DNA of 64,000 nucleotides from Daphnia pulex (Eukaryota; Arthropoda; Branchiopoda; Diplostraca; Daphniidae): contig NC_060021.1 of assembly GCF_021134715.1 (NCBI RefSeq), positions 8,278,501 to 8,342,500 on the forward strand, in the 5' to 3' direction. Positions 1 through 13,463 of this stretch are shown here, in pieces. Numbering within the stretch: the first letter of the stretch is position 1; each line of letters begins with the position of its first letter. The notes beneath the pieces were generated by a model. The model ran no database searches, was not told the origin of the DNA, and saw only the letters and a program-made list of their open reading frames with translations. The position numbers and the translations under genes were made by a program.

Positions 1-1935
1 AAAATGAAGACAAACGACGATAAGATCCGGCTGCGGCTTTTGATCAATCCCTCCTCCCCTCGACCACACGCAGAGAAAAACCTACTGGGGTTGGCCCCTC
101 CTTCTGTTGAAAGGCTAAATAAGCGACGACGTCGTCGTGCTATGGTACTGCTGGTCTCCAGCAGCAGCACATCAAGGATATATTAGAAATATAAAGACAA
201 AAAGGGGCAAAGAAAACTTTTCTATATCCGCCGAGCGATCGGCTTGCCAATTTTGCGGCCGAGGGGGGTAAATCTTTTGGCTATACAAAAGATATGACGT
301 GATCCATCAGCTATCAATCACCATCTCTCTGCAGCTAGCTAGCTTGCTCTTTCAACGGCCTACAACCCTACACGTGTATTGTTATTTGTTTCAGAACTTT
401 GTCCATACAAAATCTCCCAATGAGGCAATAAGAAGAAACAAAACAAGACCAATCCATGACAAACTTTTCCATTTGGTGGTTTTTTTTTCTGAATATATAT
501 ACAGATTTGATTTGTGGCTGTGTATCGAAAGTATAGAAACGGAGCTCATTGAAGGAGGCACTCCCGCGCTTCGATGATATGATAGAGCACGAAGAAGAAG
601 AAAAACCTTGCTCAGATTTTCTATAGAAATCGTTTTTGACAATAGCTTTATACTTGTCTTTGTCGCCCTATCTCTCTCTGCTGTGAGGAAGAGTCTCCAC
701 GGTCATCTGGAAAAAATGCAATCGATTCAGCAATGGATTTACACTGTATACATGTCCAACGTTTCTTTATTTTCTTTTCAATCGTTGAAAGTAGTTTAAC
801 ACTAACAAGCTCATCGGCTTGTTCTATACTCTTTCGCCAAATGATGGCAACTTTAGATTCCCCTTATGTGTGTGTGGCCTTCTTATGACCGTCGACAACT
901 GGAAAGCTATCGTGAGTCAAAGGTACATATAAATCAAAAAAAGAAGAAGAAGAAGAAGAAACCTTACTTATATACTCGATAATCAGCTGCTGAGGATCGG
1001 CTTTGGTCTTGGCTGATGATGCGAAGGCGGATTTCCGTCCCAATAAGAGATCTATATACTCTTCTCTAGTAGTAGGTAGTCGTCTTCGAGTCTTCTTCTT
1101 CTTTTAGTTTCTTTTTCTCCCCCCTTGTCGGCTTTTTAAGAGTTTTCTTCTTCTTCTTTTACTTCTTCTACTTCTTGTCGGCGTGTGTGTGTGTTTTTTT
1201 AAGGTCGGAGAGTCTAGTAGAAAACTCTTGAGCGAACCTATTGAAACTGATCAGATGGTTCTAATTAGCGCGTGTTTCCACTTCAATTTCAGATGAGCAA
1301 AGGGAGGAGCTGATGATTCAAGAACCACTGAATGATCGGGCTCTTCGGACGACATATATCCTCCGTCGAGATGCGCGCGCAATTCGAAATAATCTGAACA
1401 AAAAAAAAATCCCAACCCCGGATCGTGGATCTGGCGAGGGTATAGACACACACACACACACACACAACAGGATCGAGAGAGTGTGTGTGTATAGTGGGTG
1501 GCGTATAATGTTATTGGATGAAAGTGATAGAGAGAAGGTTGAAAAGCAGAACGCCACCGGCTGGAACGTGTCAGTTGACTCGGCACGATCGGCAACTCAA
1601 GATCGAAGCAGCAGTGAAAAGGGCTGACATTTTTCCCGCTTGAATTTTTCAAATAATCAACCACAAGTTTCGGTTTATAGACCCTCCAACCCGAAATACC
1701 AGAAATTAGATTGAACTTCTTCGACCGCGCGGTTCGATTTTCGCTGAAACATTCGACATGGTCGTGAAATCGGCCCGGCAGCCGCCAAAAAGAGCCGACA
1801 ACAACAACGAATCGTGTTACTGTTATTACCGCCACTATTAAACATTTGATACAATTAAAAAAAAAAAGAGAAACAAGAAAACAGTTGGTGATTGATTTAA
1901 CTGCCTGGAGGAGATTTAGGAAATTGAAGCCGAGC
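1..1935. other. Upstream region and 5' leader of the DIP/lachesin gene
   Basis: No coding exon could be supported upstream of the signal-peptide exon at 1936. The stretch holds a GAA run near 940-960, pyrimidine CTT/TTC tracts at about 1090-1175 that are roughly complementary to it, and CA/GT microsatellites near 1447-1490. A promoter for the downstream gene probably lies here, but no TATA plus TCAGT pair stood out. The ORFs seen here are short or lie in simple repeats. Confidence 0.4.
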
Positions 1936-4900
1936 ATGGCTAAAAAGATGTTAGGCTCTGTGTCGCAATTGATTCTCTTCTTCTACTTCTCGGCCAATCC
2001 CGTCGCCCTGTCGGATGCTTCCACAGGTGAGCTTTCCCGTTTGCTTTTTTTATATTTTCATTTTTCCTTGCGCTCTTAATTCATTTTTTGTCTCGACCCC
2101 GCTTATATTGCTGGGTGTCGCGAGTGGCGCGATTGAATTATTAGCGGGATTAAAGTTGACAGGGGGGTACCCCGGATAGCGACTTATTGCATCACGCCGT
2201 CTATTGTTGTACGCGTGATGAAGGGGGGAAGGTGACGAAAATTTAAAAAAATATAAACGGCGGAGGAACCCACCTTTGTTCTTCACAAGTTTAGATTCTT
2301 GATGATGTTCTTTAATTTTTTGGCGCTTCCTTGTTACCTTTCTGAATTAAGAAAAAAAGTGTCGGTTGGTTGAAGGAGCCGCCAGGTCGAGATGGCGTGT
2401 GTGTAAGCTACTTAGACGATCACGAACGGGTTGTGTGTGGTGAAACATGAAGATGGGACGTATACGAGATGGAAGAGAAACTAATGTTAAGTGTGCTGGA
2501 GAGAAAAGCAAAAGAGAGAGGAGATTAGAAGAGGGCGGGCGGAGGCATTAACTCGTCGTCCGACTGTCAATTATGGAGCGAGCGAGAGAGAGCGCGACGA
2601 TCGTCCGTTTGTGTGTTCATCCGCCGAGTTTTCCTTGAGTGGTTCCGCATCATTTATTCACCAGGCAAATTCAACAACTAGCCCAAAAAAAAAATTGTTC
2701 TTAGGATATTATCGTCAACGGAGATTAGAGAGACATATGCTCTTATACATATGAATAGGTCTCTGTCGTCCCGTGCGCGGGTGGCGTTTTTATCTTTCGT
2801 TCCTTCCGGGCAGATTTGAAATTCCCGCCGCTGTCAGACGACGTCGAAATTTAACTCGAAAGAGTTTCCGGTTGGGATGTTATATAATAAATTCAAGAAT
2901 TGCGATTGAAGATCATTTTCATTTTCTCTTTATATCGAAGCTCTTCCACGAATTCTTTCTTTTGATTCTTCACCAAATTCTTCAACTTTTCAATGTCTCA
3001 TTCAAAGCCATTCGAGTGAATACCGACGACGATATACATACTTAACAACTGCTGCAAGTTGAGAGAGCATTTGATTTATTATTGACGATGATTGCCCAAA
3101 TTGAAACCGAACTTTTTCACTGGGACTGAATAGTAGATAGCCAACCACTATCTATAGCTACTGTAAGGTGAAACAAGACTCAAAACAGAAGGGGGAGAGA
3201 GGGGTGGGTGATCCCGATCGGGAATACATAAGATGAAAGACGAGGCTTCTCTTTGAACCTTCTAGCTCTGCTGTTTCTTATCTAGATTTATATATACGTA
3301 CGTACGTATATTGAGGTCTACTTTGTCTAGTGGGGTAGTAGTATATCGCCCCTCGACGCGCTATAGCTAGATATCGGACGTTGTTTGCATTTGTAAGGTC
3401 CTGGTCAGCACTTCTATTGGAATATTGGGGGCCAACTGAGTATGGAGGAGGGGAGGGGGGACCGTCAAGTCACGTCGAAAAAGTAGGTGGAGACGAAAGC
3501 TGAGAGCTTTTTCAGGGCTCTCTCTCTCTCTCTCTCCATAATATGTGTGTGTGTGTGCATTTGGGAGGAGTTGATTTTCTTCGGATTCTTATATAGTATA
3601 GACCTCCCTCCTAATACAGTCTCCCCTCCTCCTCCTCCCCAGTTCGTTAGGCCACAAGATTAATGGAATATTATTCGCCTCCCCCTCTCCGGCTTTTTTT
3701 ATTCCGCGTTCAAAAGAGTCAAATTTGGGCGTTCGACGACACGCCAAAGTCTAATATTCTTTTATGTATTTATTAAACGCCGGCTGAGGTCGCAATATAC
3801 TACGCATCGACCTTTTTAGACACCTCCGTGACACGCAAATTGCGGATGGCGGCTAAACAAAAAAAAAAATAATTTCAAATGTTGGAAAAGTCGGAACTAA
3901 ATGCTGCCGGATGTAGGTGGTCCTCTTTTTTCCGGCTGCCTTATGTGTGTGTCTTTGTAAATAAAAAAGTCACAAGGCGTAGTGTGTGAGGGGGGAGAGT
4001 TCGGACCGGTTATTATTCCAAGATTGGACACGACGGCGATAGCATCACCCCAACTGCTCTGGCAGCACTCTGATGGTTATATAAGTCGGCGACTATGTGT
4101 GTACGAAAAAAGAACCAAGAACTATTAACACATAGAGCCCATCATGGGCGCCGCGAGATTGTGATTGACAGCCTGGAGAGTGTGCGGCCCAGATTGATAT
4201 CGCCCAGGCAACCGCGTTGCACAAATCAGTTTAGAGGAGAACGCAATATAATAAGAGACCTTATATAGAATAACATTTTCGCTCTGGAAATTGGCTTTGA
4301 ATTAGAAAAAAGGAAGAAATTCCGGTGTGCGGTCGACGCGCGATTTCAATCGGCTAATTGACATCGGGTGAAACCTTTTTGCATCAATGGCCTTTAACCC
4401 GAAAACAATTAGTAGCCGCTTGCTTTCATCGTATAATAATAAAACCCCCCGTCGTGCAGCATTTCTATATTGTGCTGTGTTTGTTATTATATAAAAAAGC
4501 TGCGCATTTATCGTTGCAAAGGCTTCATTTCGGTGGTGACTAACTCGATTAAAGGCAGTTGAGCGATTGAATCAAGCGATACGGGATAGGCGCACACTAA
4601 AAATATATAGTAATGTGTCTGTGATATGGATTTCCACTGTTCGGGCACGAAATATTATTTTTCTTCTTTAAAAATCAAAATCAACGGAAACCCCGCCGTG
4701 TCGACAGGATATGTATTTTGTCCATCAACCAATTAGCGCAACACACACACACACAAGAGTGTCGAGGGTTAGGTAGGGAAAAAAAACGGCCGCTTATATC
4801 TTAAAAAAAAAAATACGCAATCCGTGTACAAGTGCCGATGATGTTGTTTTTCTATAAAAAGCGTATAGACAAAGAATATGAGCGGTACACACAGTCGGCG

Positions 4901-7900
4901 GGCGAGAGTTCACGGGACACGCAAGCAAGAAAACAGACAAAAGACAAAGTAGCTTGTGTATATGTCAGCGATAAAAACCAGTGGGGGGAGGGTGCTGCTG
5001 TGGCCTATCCACACATGTATGTATGTGCGGCTAGGAAATTCGTGTACAACAAAAAAATACACAACGCTCAGGAAAACAATAGGAAAAACGAGAAAAAAAA
5101 ATGCTGCCGGGATTTTTTTTTGTCAACATGACGTAGTGTACAACAATAGAAAAGTTGTTGTGTATTGTGTTGTTAAAAAGCTCGGCACAGCTATTACGCA
5201 ACGCGGTTCTACCCCCCGAACGCTTATGGCGCAGATAATATCAGCTGGATAGGACAAAAGTTCTTTTTTTATTTATTTCAAGGATGGGCTCGTACTTTCG
5301 TTTGATCCTGAAGAACACTCGAAAAATCGTTGGTTGATTCACCAAAAAAAAAAAAAAAAAAAAAAAAATTCTTTTTCTTTTGAATCGCCAGCCTATATAC
5401 TACGTAGACTATGTCTTATATCGGATCATATCTCTCGCTCATATCGATAGCACGCAACTTTTGTCCGCGACGACCATGCCAAAGTGTCTGTGTATATTAT
5501 ACGATATCGCCCCTTTTCTTCAGAATCTATACGGAAGCGCGCGTGTGTGTACAAAGTCTGTTGATTTAGTCTTTCTGCTGCATAATGCTGGTTTTTTTTA
5601 TTATTATTTTTTCAAAAAGGGAATAATAAACGATCAACGCGGTTATTGTTCTCCCGTTAGTTCAACCAAAAGGCCATTCAAACTAAAAGATACTTTGATC
5701 TGTCCAAGAGTGGAGTGATATTGCCAACGAGACAATGAAGAGGAGGCGGCGTGTTATTATTATTAATCGTCATCGCTCGGCGTATAATAATGAGCCAAAA
5801 ATAATAATAATCTTAAAGAAAGGAAACGGCAATATCTCTATTTGTCTAGATATCCATTTTCCTGCGTGAATTCCCGTCCGCGTCTTATAGACATTTTTTG
5901 TTTATTAGAAATTCTCTTTTGTCAGACTCTACTCATCGCTTATCAATAGAGGAGGAAGAACGTCTGGGTCGGATAAAACCCCACCGCAGTTATATGAATG
6001 TTGAATGCGTCCAATGGTTGTCCAGACTATTGATGATCTCCTTTATATCCACCTGCATATATTGTGTGGGGGGTACTATACAACAACAACAAATATGAGG
6101 AGACTAAGAGTTTTGTTTGTTTGTTTGTTTTTTTGCTGTCCTCCTGGAGTAGTGGGAGAGATATAACTCTCATAAATAATCGGAACAAATCGTCGATAAA
6201 ACGAGCGCCGAGAGAGCGCTGGAGGTGGGCCGCGACAAGCTCGTCCCACATCATCACAGCAGCCGGGCGAATACAGAAATTGTCAGTCGGCGGGAGTTTA
6301 TGAGCTAAGAGTTTCCGCCTCTGTGATATGTGTCTACTAGTATGTGGACATGTTGTAGTTTCCTCGCTCTATCTATCTATACTATTATTGCGTCGTGCAT
6401 TATGAATCAAACCATTAGCAGAATCCTGAGCAGAAGCAAACATATTTAAGCTGAGAGATGCTATAGTCTATATAGCCTATAGCTCGTGCAAAGGTTTTTT
6501 TCCATCTGCCCGCGCGCGCGTCCAGTAATCGCGTCATCAAAGAAACATCGGGTCAAACCGGCGCCCGACTATATCCCACATAGGTATAGTCTAAGATAGG
6601 CTACAGCCCGGGTTTTGTTATTGCCCATCGCTTGCGACCCACCTGGAACTTATACAGTTGCCGTATAATATCTTATTCCTTTCGGGGATCGATGCTGCTG
6701 CTGCTGGACACGTCCAGTCTGATGTTTTTTCAGGGGGGTGGCGGGGTATTTTCGCGTGACAGTGCGTGACGTCAAACGACACACACGCATCCAGGTGAGC
6801 CATAAAAGGAAATGAACCGGAAAAAAAACGGAACAAATCCTTAAAAAGAGCAGGAAAAACAAAAATCAAACGCGTTGAATTGTGGAGAGAAGTTATAGAC
6901 ATGGGCCATCGAATTTAAAGAGGAACTATAGCTCTTTCTTGTTTCTGTACTCTTTAAGGTTTTTATATAGTGGCCATATAACCCTTATAGTGTGGGACGA
7001 GCTACCTATAAATCTTCGATGCCCATTGATGAGTTGGGAATAGGTTTTTCCCGTTCAACAAGACACAAGACGACACTATTCTTCTTTTTCTTCTTCTACT
7101 TTTGTTTCTTTCTCTATTTTTTTTGGGTTGAGTTTCCTCGTGTTTTCCCAATGTCCGTCTTTGTTACTTACTTTTTATACGACCTGCGAGAACGCGGGAG
7201 GATATTGCCCAGCACGAGTTTCTCCGCGGTAGATATATATATAAATATATCCCGGCCACCGACGCCCGTTCGGGGGTTGTAAAAATAAAGAGGCTAAGGG
7301 TTGCGAGTCGTCGTCGTTGACAGAAGGAAAACCCACGTAACAAATCCCTCAGACCGCGATCCCCCAAAGGCTCCGTGACAGAAAAGAAAAAAGAAAGAAA
7401 AAGAGGTAACTTGATGGTATTAGATAGAAGACGACCGAAAGGTATACGCCCTATAAAAGTGTACATTCTCCTTTTTTTTTGTTTCCATCCTCTTACACTG
7501 GAGCATTTTCAACCTGAGATAGTCGCAGCAGTGCGGAATTCAATCGAGTTTCCTCAGTCTCCTGGTATAAGGAGCTAGGTATACAAGTTGATTCCATTAA
7601 CGTCGGGAGTCTTATCACGCTATACTATGCCGGTGGAAGGGGGGTCCGGGGCCTCTCTGTTCAACTTACCCTGAAAAACTGGGCAACCCGAATCAGAATC
7701 TATGTTTAGTGGTTCAAAGACTATTAAGCCTATATAGACATATACCAGTCAGGTTCACTTTGGTCGGCGACAGGAGCTAGTGGGGCAACTATATACGTGT
7801 GCTGTACATGCAACTATATAATAGAGAGAGAGAGAGAGAGTCGACCTTATTATACGGACTTTGCCTATAAGTCGCTCACGGGACGGTTCAGGTTAATTGA

Positions 7901-10900
7901 CAGCATCCGGGCCCCCCTTATTCCCCTCACCCACAATCCTTTTCTTAGTATATATATCCAATCAAGCTATGCACAGCACAGAAATGGAAAAATAAGGCTA
8001 GAAGGTTTCTTATGCCATCTGTGCACATTTCATGCGCGGGGTCTAATGATATTACGCCAGCACGCGATGGATAGAGCGGCTAGAGAGCAGCGCGCAATAT
8101 TACAAGAATGGCGAGCGCTGAAATCCACCAGCAAATCTCCTATAGAGACCAGCAGTGACGACACAGCGAACTCTACAATTTGGCTATATTAGTGCCCTAC
8201 ATATAGTACACACGGGGGCTAATTTTATATATGCCCGACCCGTATGATCAGAGCGAAAGAGAAAAAAAGGATTACCAAGAAGAAGAACCGCACTGTTCGC
8301 CTTGTCTGCTGTTTGTACAATAACATGTTTTTGTTGTATACACGCACACACTTTTCTTTCATGCTTAGTCGACAGTTGAGGTTCTTAAGTGAGCATCCGT
8401 GCTAATGGTGTAGAGGGAGAGGACTAAGAAAAGGAAGGCGAACCGGTGGAAATAGAATATCTACGGGACGACGAATGAGCAGCAACCCGACTTAATCCCC
8501 TATTCCCTTTTTGCTCGGGCGCCTTTTCAGAAGGAGAGCTGCTTGCTGTTGCATCTCTCTTGATGTTTATTCCTCCTTTTTTCTTTCTTTCTGTGCGCGT
8601 TATATTCCAACCGTCGTCCCATTAGAAAGGAAACTGCTGGTCTTTTTAGCCGTCCGCCCACGGCTGATTTCTATACAAACACGCAAACGTTCTAGAGCTG
8701 TATAGTAGCGCTCTTATATAATGCCCATGTTTGGCTCTAATCTTTTGGCATCCAAAAACAGCGGCAACTCTCGACGGATTTGAAAACGACGCGATTGAGC
8801 TCTGGTGCATGCATGATGCCGACGACAGAGCTGTGCAGCATCATGCAGAGACGACGACGAGTTTTACCACCCCTCCACTCCACATCCATCCGCGTCTAAC
8901 TTATTATATATATGTTAGACGTCTGGCTCTCTCCGTCGCATATTTATTCCAAGAGTTTTGAAAATGAGCGCGCCGTATATATATATCATTATATCCCCTA
9001 ATGGAAAACTATATAGCGCGTCTGTCTTTCAATTTGCTCTGCGGGAGTGATGAGGAAGCAGAAGATGATTGCCCTTTTCATTTTCAAAAATCCGTTGAGC
9101 GCGAGATGTACAGTAGATGAGGAGCGGACTTGGGATTTGGTCGTCTGTTTCATTCGCTTGTGTCTCTCGTATTCATCAAATCAACTCCAAATAATTATCA
9201 TAATTTCCTTGAAACCGATTACCCGCGCAGCATTGTCGCCGGCCCAGCAGACGGGACTCCCGCGGGTTTCCTTCGCCGAACCGGTGCCCAACGTGACGGT
9301 GGCCGTCGGCCGTGACGCTGCTCTATCGTAAGTTATAGATATCAATTTATGATTATGATTATGATTATCAATCAATTCATTTTCAATTCATTCAGCTGCG
9401 TCGTCGACAATTTGGGAAGCCATAGGGTAAGATCCAAATAAAATTTGGCATTGATTATTATTTTAAAATTAAAAATGAATTTGAATCAACTCGTCGTCGA
9501 CTTAAACATGTGTAAATCTTCTTTTCGGGAAAAAGGTGGCCTGGGTCCATCTGGATCGACAAATGATCTTAACGATCCACCGTCAAGTGGTGGCCCGGAT
9601 CGGCCGCTTTTCCGTCTCCTACGACCACCAGCGCACCTGGCACTTGCACATCCGCGGAGTCCAGCAGGAAGACGCCGGCCGCTACATGTGTCAAGTCAAC
9701 TCGGAGCCGATGATCAGCCAAGTGGGCCACGTTCACGTTGTCGGTGCGTACACATGATTTTCGTAATAGTTTATATAATATCTCTGATGAGTGACGGATC
9801 GAGTTGATAGAAAATGGTTTCTCGGTCATATGCAAATATCACCGGTAAAGGATTATACGTCTAGTTCATAATATCGGCGTGTGTGTTACCCCCTCCCGTT
9901 ATATTAATGGGCAACAGTACACACACACATAGCGACTAATCCCAAAAAAAAGGTCGTCTATCCCCTGTTCATTCCCCTCAGCACGTCGTTATTCATTCAT
10001 ATTATAAAGCGTAATGAAAGAGAGCCCGGACGCCGAATGGATACTGTATGTAATGTTCTATATAATACTCTCGAGTGTTGTACTGCTGCTGTTGCCATCA
10101 GTTCTCGGGATTTTCTCCCGTCGAGTTGATGAACCGTCACGAGCTGATCGATACCGTCAGTCAAACGGCAGCTTTTTTTTTCAAGTTTCGTCATTTTTTC
10201 GATTAGCGTTCCAACGGATTAAACAACATTAGAGCTCAACGTCGACACAAATAACTTGGGTGATTGACGCTTGATCGTTTTCTTGGGTTTTTATTTTATT
10301 ATTTTAGTGCCGCCGTCGGTGATCGATGAGGACAGTTCACCGTCGCAACTGTCCGTCAGGGAGAACGTTCGCGTTTCGCTCCTCTGCCGCGGCCGGGGCG
10401 TTCCAGCGCCGAGAGTCAACTGGAAAAGAGAAGACGGCCGACCTCTTATCGAAGGCAAGACGGGCAATCATCAAATGGAAAATTCTTCTGGCGTGACCAA
10501 ACGTGGAGGTTCGTTTACTACTCTACTACTCTTTTTTTTTTATTAATCATTAATCTTTATTTTATGGTTGGGCTAATTATCGCAGATTTGCCGGGCCGCT
10601 TGGTCGTGGCACAAGACGGAGAGGAGCTGATCTTCTCTAAAATCAGCCGGACCGATTCGGGAGCTTATTTGTGCATCGCCAGCAACGGGGTGCCGCCAAG
10701 CGTCAGCAAACGTATAACTCTCGACGTCGAGTGTAAGTTCTTCTTCTTTTTCTTCTTCTTCTTCATATAATTAGTGGCGGCCTATTAAATATCTAAAATC
10801 AAACTGTTCCCCAGTTACGTATACCTATAAAAGTACTGGTCCTCTCTCAAGATTCTATAAGCTATAGCGGCCTTAAAGGCCTCTCTGTATAGGAAGGTAT

Positions 10901-13269
10901 ATCTGCGATTAACTAATACAGATCTATACCGATAGAATATATAATATATTTTCCTTTGATCAGCCCAAGACCCATATATGTATAATACCCGCCCACGATA
11001 GCCCGCGACCCACACACACACACACGCAGACAAAATACGAGAACCAATTACAATCAGAGCGTAATCGATGAGTGACGCTCTCGAGTCTTGGCAGATTTGT
11101 TTGACGAGTTCGTCCCTTTCCATCCTTCACTTTGCCGACATCCGTGACGGCCTTTGAAGTCGCCAATCGCTTCAAGATGTGCATAGTCCCGGCCCCTCTC
11201 CATTTCGACATCAGCTCAGCTCAGCTCTCCAGAAATATGTCTTCCGTTCGTACTATTGATCACACGCTGTTGACGCAACTCAACTCCCGTTAGAACGCCG
11301 TAGATATTCGGGAGAGGTTATTGGACATCTTCCTTCTTTGGACTTGACTCCTCTCACCACATCCTTTGAGCCCCCACCTTTTCTCAGAATCGATCCTCTT
11401 TCTGTATTTTGAACGAAAAAAGTCAAAAGTCCAAAACTCTGACTGCCTTGTCCCGTGCCAATTAAATTTCACGATGATGGCCGCGCCCTTCTCCATTTCC
11501 AATTAAAGCGAACGAAATTTCCGCTCGCATGACGGCTCAGCCCCCGTGCTGTATTTCTATACATAAGATATAATACCCATGAACCATTTCCGGTGTTCAA
11601 TGTGTGAGAGCGTGTGGAACTTATTTGATGATTTTTATTATTATTTCGGCTGCTGCGAATGTTGCACGACTCTGCTGGCGTTGGTTGGTCTCTCTAATTC
11701 CTTATTGATAACACGGACAGTTGAACCGATGATGTTCGTGCCGCATCAGCTGCTCGGCTCGCCACTCGGAGGCACTTTAATCCTCGAGTGTCTGACCGAA
11801 GCTCACCCGCGACCCATCACGTTCTGGACCCGCACGGACGCCAACAACGTCAACGGCATCATGCTCCTGCCGTCCAAGCGGCTCCGGCTTGACACCTTGC
11901 ACGTCGGCTACCAGACGCAGATGAGGCTGCACATCCACCAGGTGGAGGCCCAGGACATTGGCCACTACAAGTGCGTCTCCAAGAACTCGCTGGGCGAGGC
12001 CGAAGGTTCCATCCGAGTTTACGGTACGTCGTAGATGATGATATAGAATGCAAATCGCATTAAAAATAGACGGCGTGCTGCTGTATAGTTGGCGCATATT
12101 TCCATCGGAGACTCGTCTTATCCGTTATATTCTCTCTCTGCCTTATATGTACATGTTGGGCGGCGTAGAAATGTTGTCGACTCCCCCGCCACCCAAACAG
12201 GTTGACGCTCGTCTGACTTCAACGGCAACGTCGACCTTTTCCCCAGGTATAATACTCTATTTTTGCATATCTAGTCAGCCTTAGCAGAGCAGCCATCAAA
12301 CGGTTTTATTTTTTGGTCTGGTGTCTGCTTGTGTGTGTGTGTGTGTGTGTGATACATGTCTACGGTTTTAGTCACCGTGCCTCTGTGTGTGCCGTTTGGG
12401 CTGTCAAGTTCTTGGTCGTCTTTTGAATAGTTGATGATATTCGTGTTATATTCCTACAGCGGAGCCAAGCACATTTCTGAGTTCGGTAACAAAATACACG
12501 GGTACGTGTGTGGTGCACGGGGGGTGGGGGAGTAGTGGGGAGGAGTCTCGGGATGATCCATTATTTAAAAAAGTCGCAGTGTAATATAAATCTGCTTTCA
12601 CTCAAAGTCAATCGTCGGCTAGCGGAATAGCGGATTCACAAACTTACAGACTTACAGAATAAGCAAGTGAGCCTTTTCGTCAAATAATTAATGAGCCTTA
12701 GACTACTACTCTCCGGAGAGTATGGCGTTTGTGGGAGGCAGGAAATTGAAAAGTGCCCGGCTTGTTTGTTTTGTTTTTTTCTTTGGCAAGAGGCAAAAAC
12801 ATATGTATGTATATAAATAGTTGGGGAGGTCGATCAATTTAAGGAGATCTTAGGAGATATCTAATGTTGTTGGACGTTGTTGTACACACAGCGGCGGCGA
12901 TTCCTTCGGCGGTGAACGATGCGGACAGACGGCCAGGAGAGAACGACGACAATTCGGGCGAATTCACCGAGACTGGCACTAACAGGAAAGGAAAAGCGAC
13001 TCACGAAAGCGTTCTGGGCGACCAGACTGTTCCGTACAAGAACACAGCTAAAAAGTTCAACAGCGTAGCTAATTCGCGATCTCAAGGTAAATGGTTTATT
13101 TTTGAAAAGACCAGTTTGTATACTTAGTTATTAGGTAAATCTAATGTCAATTATTTGAAAAAATTAAAAAAAATGAATTTCAGGTTCTCCAAGTACCTCA
13201 GCTCGGTGGTCGATGTCGTCGTTGATGTTGATCATCACTTGGTCTATACATTCGATTTTGTTTAGGTGA
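1936..13269 (+). CDS. Three-Ig-domain cell-surface protein, DIP/lachesin family (10 exons, 466 aa)
   Basis: Exons by splice signals and phase: 1936-2026, 9231-9327, 9396-9426, 9536-9743, 10308-10508, 10586-10732, 11721-12023, 12460-12501, 12892-13086, 13184-13269. All junctions keep frame. Exon 1 encodes a signal peptide. Ig1 has Cys64 and Cys125, with the family-typical VAWVHLDRQMILTIH and YMCQVN stretches. Ig2 has Cys169 and Cys239, and Ig3 has Cys282 and Cys343. A Ser/Thr-rich linker follows, then a short hydrophobic C-terminus (SSLMLIITWSIHSILF) ending at TGA, which fits GPI anchoring. Lachesin and Dpr-interacting proteins are IgLON-like neuronal adhesion and recognition molecules of arthropods. 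The exact orthologue (lachesin or one of the DIPs) cannot be told without a tree. The 7.2 kb first intron is unusually long beside its other introns. The 3' end is convergent with ECHDC1. Confidence 0.88.
2027..9230 (+). other. Large first intron of the DIP/lachesin gene
   Basis: The donor is ACAG|GTGAG at 2027 and the acceptor is CGCAG at 9230. No convincing hidden exon was found. The intron is rich in simple repeats: a 25 nt A-run (5344-5368), CA runs near 4741, a GA run near 7822-7840 and pyrimidine tracts near 7081-7125. It also contains a perfect 20 bp palindrome made of ACGT units at 3292-3311. Long ORFs here (for example 7797-8192) have no domain signature and run through repeats. Confidence 0.6.
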
Positions 13270-13362
13270 AAACCAGTCTAATTTCCCCCCCAATGCATTT
13301 GGCAATTTGGTGAGATCGCTGAAAAAAAGAAAGAAGAAAAATCACTCTGCTTGTAAACTCAA

Positions 13363-13368
13363 AATAAA
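13363..13368 (+). terminator. Polyadenylation signal AATAAA of the DIP/lachesin gene
   Basis: A canonical AATAAA lies 94 nt after the stop codon. It is in the short gap between this gene and the convergent ECHDC1 stop codon at 13464. Confidence 0.55.
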
Positions 13369-13463
13369 CTATTCAACTGTTCTGTATAAATACATCTGGC
13401 TTCAATACAAAATAATAATAATAATAACCACTAACCACAAACTAAATGAATTCGATTTCGGAA

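Noticed and set aside
1251-1937. 228-codon minus-strand ORF
   Set aside because: It covers CA/GT repeats (a Cys-Val run) and has no conserved feature; it lies in the leader of a plus-strand gene.
7797-8192. 131-codon ORF in the large intron
   Set aside because: It starts inside a GA microsatellite, shows no domain and lies within a well-supported intron.
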